Assembly (NCBI GenBank): GCA_017478685.1
Contig: JAFVDC010000133.1
Span: 1-10,863 of the forward strand
Direction: 5' to 3'
DNA from: Bacteroidales bacterium
GTDB taxonomy: Bacteria; Bacteroidota; Bacteroidia; Bacteroidales; UBA932
Length of the DNA stretch: 10,863 bases
Positions 8,057 to 10,863 of the stretch are shown here, one piece after another. The notes beneath the pieces are model-generated. The model saw only the letters and a program-made list of their open reading frames with translations. It was not told where the DNA came from and searched no databases. The translations under genes and the position numbers were made by a program. The stretch's first letter is position 1; the number at the start of each line of letters is the position of its first letter.

Positions 8057-9025
8057 CTAGCGGAGTTTGATCTCGTCTCCTTCAAGGAGTTCCACGGGGA
8101 GGACCCATCCGTTGAGTTTGAGGATGGCTTTTTCCTTTACTGCAAAACGCTGGCAAATGGCGTGGAAGTCTTCTCCGTCTTCGGAGACAATGTACATCTC
8201 AAGGCCCTTAGGAGCCTGTTTTTTCTTGGCCTGAAGGTAAACTATAGTTCCGGGAAGGAGGGGTTCATCCTTCTTGAGGTCGTTGTAGCGGAGTATCTCC
8301 CATTTGAACAGGTGATACTGCTTTGCAATGGAAGCGTAAGTTTCGCCTTCCATGGAATATACAAACGGAACGTCGTTGAGAGAGTACAGAAGACGCGAAA
8401 GCTGGAAGTGGAATTCCTCCGACGCCGGCACGGAAACGCCGTTCCTGACTGCAGGGGCCGCAACAGGCTGCTCTATCTTGAGCGGGGACTCCGGAACCAC
8501 GGTTTCCTCTGCGGTGGTGAGGATGTCGAAGCGGGAAAGATTAAGGTCCTCGATATACTTTATAAGTTTGCTGGCGTACTTGGGGTCCGTGGCATAACCG
8601 GCCTTCTTAAGGCCCGTAGCCCAGCCCTTGTAGTCTGTGCGCTCAAGATCGAAGAGGAATTTGTAGCGGTCTTTGTACCTGAGAAAATCCGAGTGGTCAC
8701 GGAAACTCTCCTCCACGGAGTCGTATACCCGGAAGCACTCTCCGCGGCGGTCGTCATCCATGTACATGGTTTTTCCGGTCCAGCCCTTGTGGCACTTTAT
8801 GCCGAAGTGGTTTTTACCGTTTACCGCAAGGGTGGAGAGGCCGGAACCGGACTCCAGGAGCCCCTGGGCAAGGGTAATGCTGGCCGGAACACCGGAGCGC
8901 AGCATCTCCTGCACGGCAATCTCATGGTATTTTTCAACATAGTCCTCCTGGGCCTTTCCCATCCTTTGGGCAAAGGCCGAAATGCAAAGCGTCAGGGAGA
9001 ACAGCAAAAAAAGGCTTCTTTTCAT
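8057..9025 (-). CDS. Exported glucosaminidase with LysM-like modules
   Basis: This 322-residue protein is predicted to cut peptidoglycan glycan chains between N-acetylglucosamine and its neighbour. A signal peptide (1-19, cleavage after SAFA) exports it to the periplasm; LTLC at 11-14 is a poor lipobox. Residues about 30-165 form a glucosaminidase domain of the FlgJ/AcmA type: SITLAQGLLESGSG (49-62) carries the probable catalytic E58, NHFGIKC (72-78) is the usual second motif, and FRDHSDFL (108-115) and the GYATDPKYA segment (143-151) follow. After a proline-rich linker come two LysM-like modules, about 221-265 and 278-322, which should bind peptidoglycan; both are somewhat divergent. It follows rnz by 23 bp and precedes mltG by 4 bp. 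A 345-codon open frame on the opposite strand is longer but lacks any recognisable domain. Confidence 0.9.
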   Translation of the reverse strand: MKRSLFLLFSLTLCISAFAQRMGKAQEDYVEKYHEIAVQEMLRSGVPASITLAQGLLESGSGLSTLAVNGKNHFGIKCHKGWTGKTMYMDDDRRGECFRVYDSVEESFRDHSDFLRYKDRYKFLFDLERTDYKGWATGLKKAGYATDPKYASKLIKYIEDLNLSRFDILTTAEETVVPESPLKIEQPVAAPAVRNGVSVPASEEFHFQLSRLLYSLNDVPFVYSMEGETYASIAKQYHLFKWEILRYNDLKKDEPLLPGTIVYLQAKKKQAPKGLEMYIVSEDGEDFHAICQRFAVKEKAILKLNGWVLPVELLEGDEIKLR

Positions 9026-9048
9026 CTTGCTAAGTTAAGAAGAAATTT

Positions 9049-9957
9049 TCAGATTTCGTAGCTCTCGCCGTCGGAAGTGGCGTAAGTTTCGGGGAAAACT
9101 GTGCGGCATTCGGCCTCATAGGCCTTTACATTGGAGTTCCTGGAGGAATAATGGCCGATAAGAAGTTTCTGTGCGCCGGCCTCAAGCGCCACCTGCGCCG
9201 CCTGCAGGGTGGTGGTGTGATGCCTCTGCGCGCCTTGGTCCGCGTACTCCTCAAGATAGGTAGCCTCATGGTAGATAACAGTGGTTCCCTTAAGCCACAG
9301 GGGCTCCTCAGGGAACGGCGCGGTATCCGAGACATAGGCGTAACTGCGGGGCACAAAAGGCTTGTAGGCGGCATGGGCCAAAGGAATCACCGTTCCGTCC
9401 TCCCTCACTACATCCTCCCCGCGTTTCAGGGAGCCGATTTCCGTAAGCGTGAGCCCGTACTCCCCTATTGCCTCTTTACGCACGTTGAAAGGCGGTTCCT
9501 TTTCCATTATACGGAAGCCGAAAGTCTCAATTGCATGGTTGAGCGGAAAAGCCTCCACCCTTATTGACTTGGTTTCCAGCACAGTCTCCGGCTCCTTCAT
9601 CTTGAGCGGCGTAAAACGGATTTCGTATCCAATTCCATCCCCATAATAACTTAGGAAGAACTTAAGGATGGGGCCGAAGTTCACCGGAGCGAATATGTTT
9701 AGCGGCATTTGACGGCCCTTCATTCCAAGAGTGGACAGCAGGCCGAAAATGCCGAAAACGTGGTCACCGTGAATATGTGAGATGAAGACGGTGTCCAGCT
9801 TCATCATGGGAATGCGGTAGCGGGCCATGGCATACTGCGCGCCTTCACCGCAGTCCAAAAGAAACAAGCGCCCGTGCACACTGAGTGCCTGGGCGCTTTG
9901 GTTCCGGTCTCCTGCGGGCATGGCCGAAGCCGTGCCCAGCAGGGTAACCTTAAACAT
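9049..9957 (-). CDS. rnz: Ribonuclease Z (tRNA 3' endonuclease)
   Basis: RNase Z removes the 3' trailer from tRNA precursors in the cytoplasm so that CCA can be added. The 302-residue protein has the metallo-beta-lactamase fold: MFKVTLLGTASA at the N-terminus, LDCGEGAQ (34-41), the zinc motif SHIHGDH (60-66, with H61, H63, D65 and H66), and further ligands H141, D211 (YVSDT) and H269 (GHYSSR). The stretch HEATY (230-234) followed by RHHTT (245-249) is the usual RNase Z region near the active site. Length matches the short bacterial form. The start at 9957 is chosen because it gives the family N-terminus; an upstream start at 10023 would overlap rpsA by 53 bp. It follows rpsA by 13 bp without a Shine-Dalgarno sequence and is probably in the same transcript. 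Confidence 0.95.
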   Translation of the reverse strand: MFKVTLLGTASAMPAGDRNQSAQALSVHGRLFLLDCGEGAQYAMARYRIPMMKLDTVFISHIHGDHVFGIFGLLSTLGMKGRQMPLNIFAPVNFGPILKFFLSYYGDGIGYEIRFTPLKMKEPETVLETKSIRVEAFPLNHAIETFGFRIMEKEPPFNVRKEAIGEYGLTLTEIGSLKRGEDVVREDGTVIPLAHAAYKPFVPRSYAYVSDTAPFPEEPLWLKGTTVIYHEATYLEEYADQGAQRHHTTTLQAAQVALEAGAQKLLIGHYSSRNSNVKAYEAECRTVFPETYATSDGESYEI

Positions 9958-9970
9958 ATTGGAAGAGGGA

Positions 9971-10863
9971 TTACTCACCCTTTTCCATCTTGTCCTTGAG
10001 GGCTGCAAGAGCGGAGATGTCACCGAGGGTGGTCTTCTCCACGTTGCTCTGGACCTTCTTGATGGCCTTCTTTGCAGTTTCGGCCTCTGCGGTCTCCTTG
10101 GCTGCCTTTGCCTCCTGGTAAGTGCGGACGTGGGAAACGCGGACGGTGCGGGTGCTGCGGCGGAGGTCGACGATCTTCACGGGCAGAGTCTCGCCTGCGA
10201 GGGCCTGCTTGCCGTCTTCCTTGACAAGTTCACGGTTGAAAGCGGTAACCTCGGTGCCGTCTGCAAGGGTGAGGGTGGTGTTCTTGTCACCAACGGTTGC
10301 AACGGTAGCGTCAACAACGGGTCCAACGGGATATTTGGCCTCGAGTTCGTCCCAAGGGTTGGGAGTGAGCTGCTTGTGACCAAGGGAAAGCTTGTGGCTG
10401 TTTTCGTCGAAGTCAAGGATGACAACGTCGATGACGTCACCGGCCTGTACCATTTCTGCGGGATGCTTGATCTTGTTCCAGCTGAGGTCACTGATGTGGA
10501 TGAGACCCTCTACGCCGTCCTCAAGCTCTGCAAATACGCCGAAGTTGGTGATGTTGCGTACGGTAGCCTTGTGCTGGGAACCGACGGGATATTTCTCGCG
10601 GATGCTCTCCCAAGGGTTGGTGGTGAGCTGCTTGATGCCGAGGGACATCTTGCGGGCCTCACGGTCAAGGGTAAGGATCTGGGCCTCGACCTCGTCGCCT
10701 ACCTTAAGGAATTCCTGAGCGCTGTGGAGACGGGGGCTCCAGCTCATTTCGCTCACGTGTACAAGACCTTCAACGCCGGGTTCGATCTCGATGAATGCGC
10801 CGTAATCGGCCACTGCAACGACCTTGCCCTTAACGGTGTCACCAACCTTGAGGTCTGCGGAAA
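9971..10863 (-). CDS. rpsA: Ribosomal protein S1 (partial, N-terminus outside window)
   Basis: S1 binds mRNA at the 30S subunit and helps place it for initiation, which matters in a phylum with few Shine-Dalgarno sequences. The frame stays open to the right edge, so 296 C-terminal residues are visible and the rest lies beyond 10863. A GTG at 10811-10813 is internal, not a start. Two clear S1 repeats contain YGAFIEIEPGVEGLVHVSE-like and FGVFAELEDGVEGLIHISD-like cores; each ends in KQLT-NPW and is followed by KYPVG. A third, degenerate S1-like unit follows, then an Ala-Lys-Glu-rich tail ending in TTLGDISALAALKDKM. The repeats are visible in the DNA, for example CCCAAGGGTTG at 10351 and about 258 bp further on. 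Codon use is strongly biased (AAG, GAC, ATC), as expected for a highly expressed gene. It heads the visible minus-strand run. Confidence 0.95.
   Translation of the reverse strand, partial: SADLKVGDTVKGKVVAVADYGAFIEIEPGVEGLVHVSEMSWSPRLHSAQEFLKVGDEVEAQILTLDREARKMSLGIKQLTTNPWESIREKYPVGSQHKATVRNITNFGVFAELEDGVEGLIHISDLSWNKIKHPAEMVQAGDVIDVVILDFDENSHKLSLGHKQLTPNPWDELEAKYPVGPVVDATVATVGDKNTTLTLADGTEVTAFNRELVKEDGKQALAGETLPVKIVDLRRSTRTVRVSHVRTYQEAKAAKETAEAETAKKAIKKVQSNVEKTTLGDISALAALKDKMEKGE

Noticed and set aside
8024..9061. 345-codon open frame on the plus strand opposite the glucosaminidase gene
   Set aside because: It has no recognisable domain and no promoter. The minus strand carries a signal peptide, a glucosaminidase domain and LysM-like modules, so this is a codon-bias shadow even though it is longer than the real gene.
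9958..10023. Upstream start of RNase Z adding 22 residues
   Set aside because: It would overlap the end of rpsA by 53 bp, and the added residues do not resemble the family; the start at 9957 gives the standard beginning.
10351..10640. Direct DNA repeats about 258 bp apart in rpsA
   Set aside because: They encode corresponding positions of successive S1 domains and need no separate explanation.
10811..10813. GTG as the start codon of ribosomal protein S1
   Set aside because: The frame stays open to the window edge and the upstream residues (DLKVGDTVKGKV) begin an S1 repeat, so the gene continues beyond the window.

Overview
This window looks like ordinary chromosomal DNA from a member of the Bacteroidota, most likely Bacteroidales. 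Three things point there: promoter elements of the TTTG / TAnnTTTG type in the only divergent intergenic region, start codons without a clear Shine-Dalgarno sequence, and protein types that match Bacteroides-like relatives (an OmpA protein with barrel, coiled coil and OmpA domain, and an S1 protein followed by RNase Z). Genus and species cannot be fixed from the sequence alone. No insertion sequence, phage gene, CRISPR array, tRNA or rRNA was seen.

Layout. Plus strand, positions 1-1124: the last codons of a nitrilase-family gene (probable N-carbamoylputrescine amidase) overlap by ATGA with agmatine deiminase, giving two consecutive steps from agmatine to putrescine. Positions 1125-1317 are a convergent intergenic region holding a remarkable 23-bp hairpin and a clear minus-strand terminator. 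Minus strand, 1318-2526: an OmpA-family outer membrane protein. Positions 2527-2680 are a divergent promoter region, with a textbook Bacteroidota promoter for ompA and a good -7 element for uvrB. Plus strand, 2681-4876: UvrB, the damage-recognition helicase of nucleotide excision repair. Minus strand, from the right edge back to 4857, five genes follow one another in the order of transcription: rpsA (5' end outside the window), rnz, a glucosaminidase with LysM-like modules, mltG, and a long RelA/SpoT homologue. The last of these overlaps the 3' end of uvrB by 20 bp, tail to tail.

How the genes fit together. The minus-strand run joins translation and RNA processing (S1, RNase Z), peptidoglycan cutting (glucosaminidase, MltG) and the stringent response (RelA/SpoT homologue). 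Gaps of 13, 23 and 4 bp suggest co-transcription of the first four. A 76-bp gap with a small inverted repeat separates mltG from the RelA/SpoT homologue.

The window does not appear to contain a new defence or mobile system. The points most worth a second look are the RelA/SpoT homologue, whose hydrolase motif is degraded while its synthetase motif is intact; the long hairpin after agmatine deiminase; the antisense overlap of uvrB with the RelA/SpoT homologue; an enlarged linker and a motif VI substitution in UvrB; and palindromes in the ompA leader and promoter.
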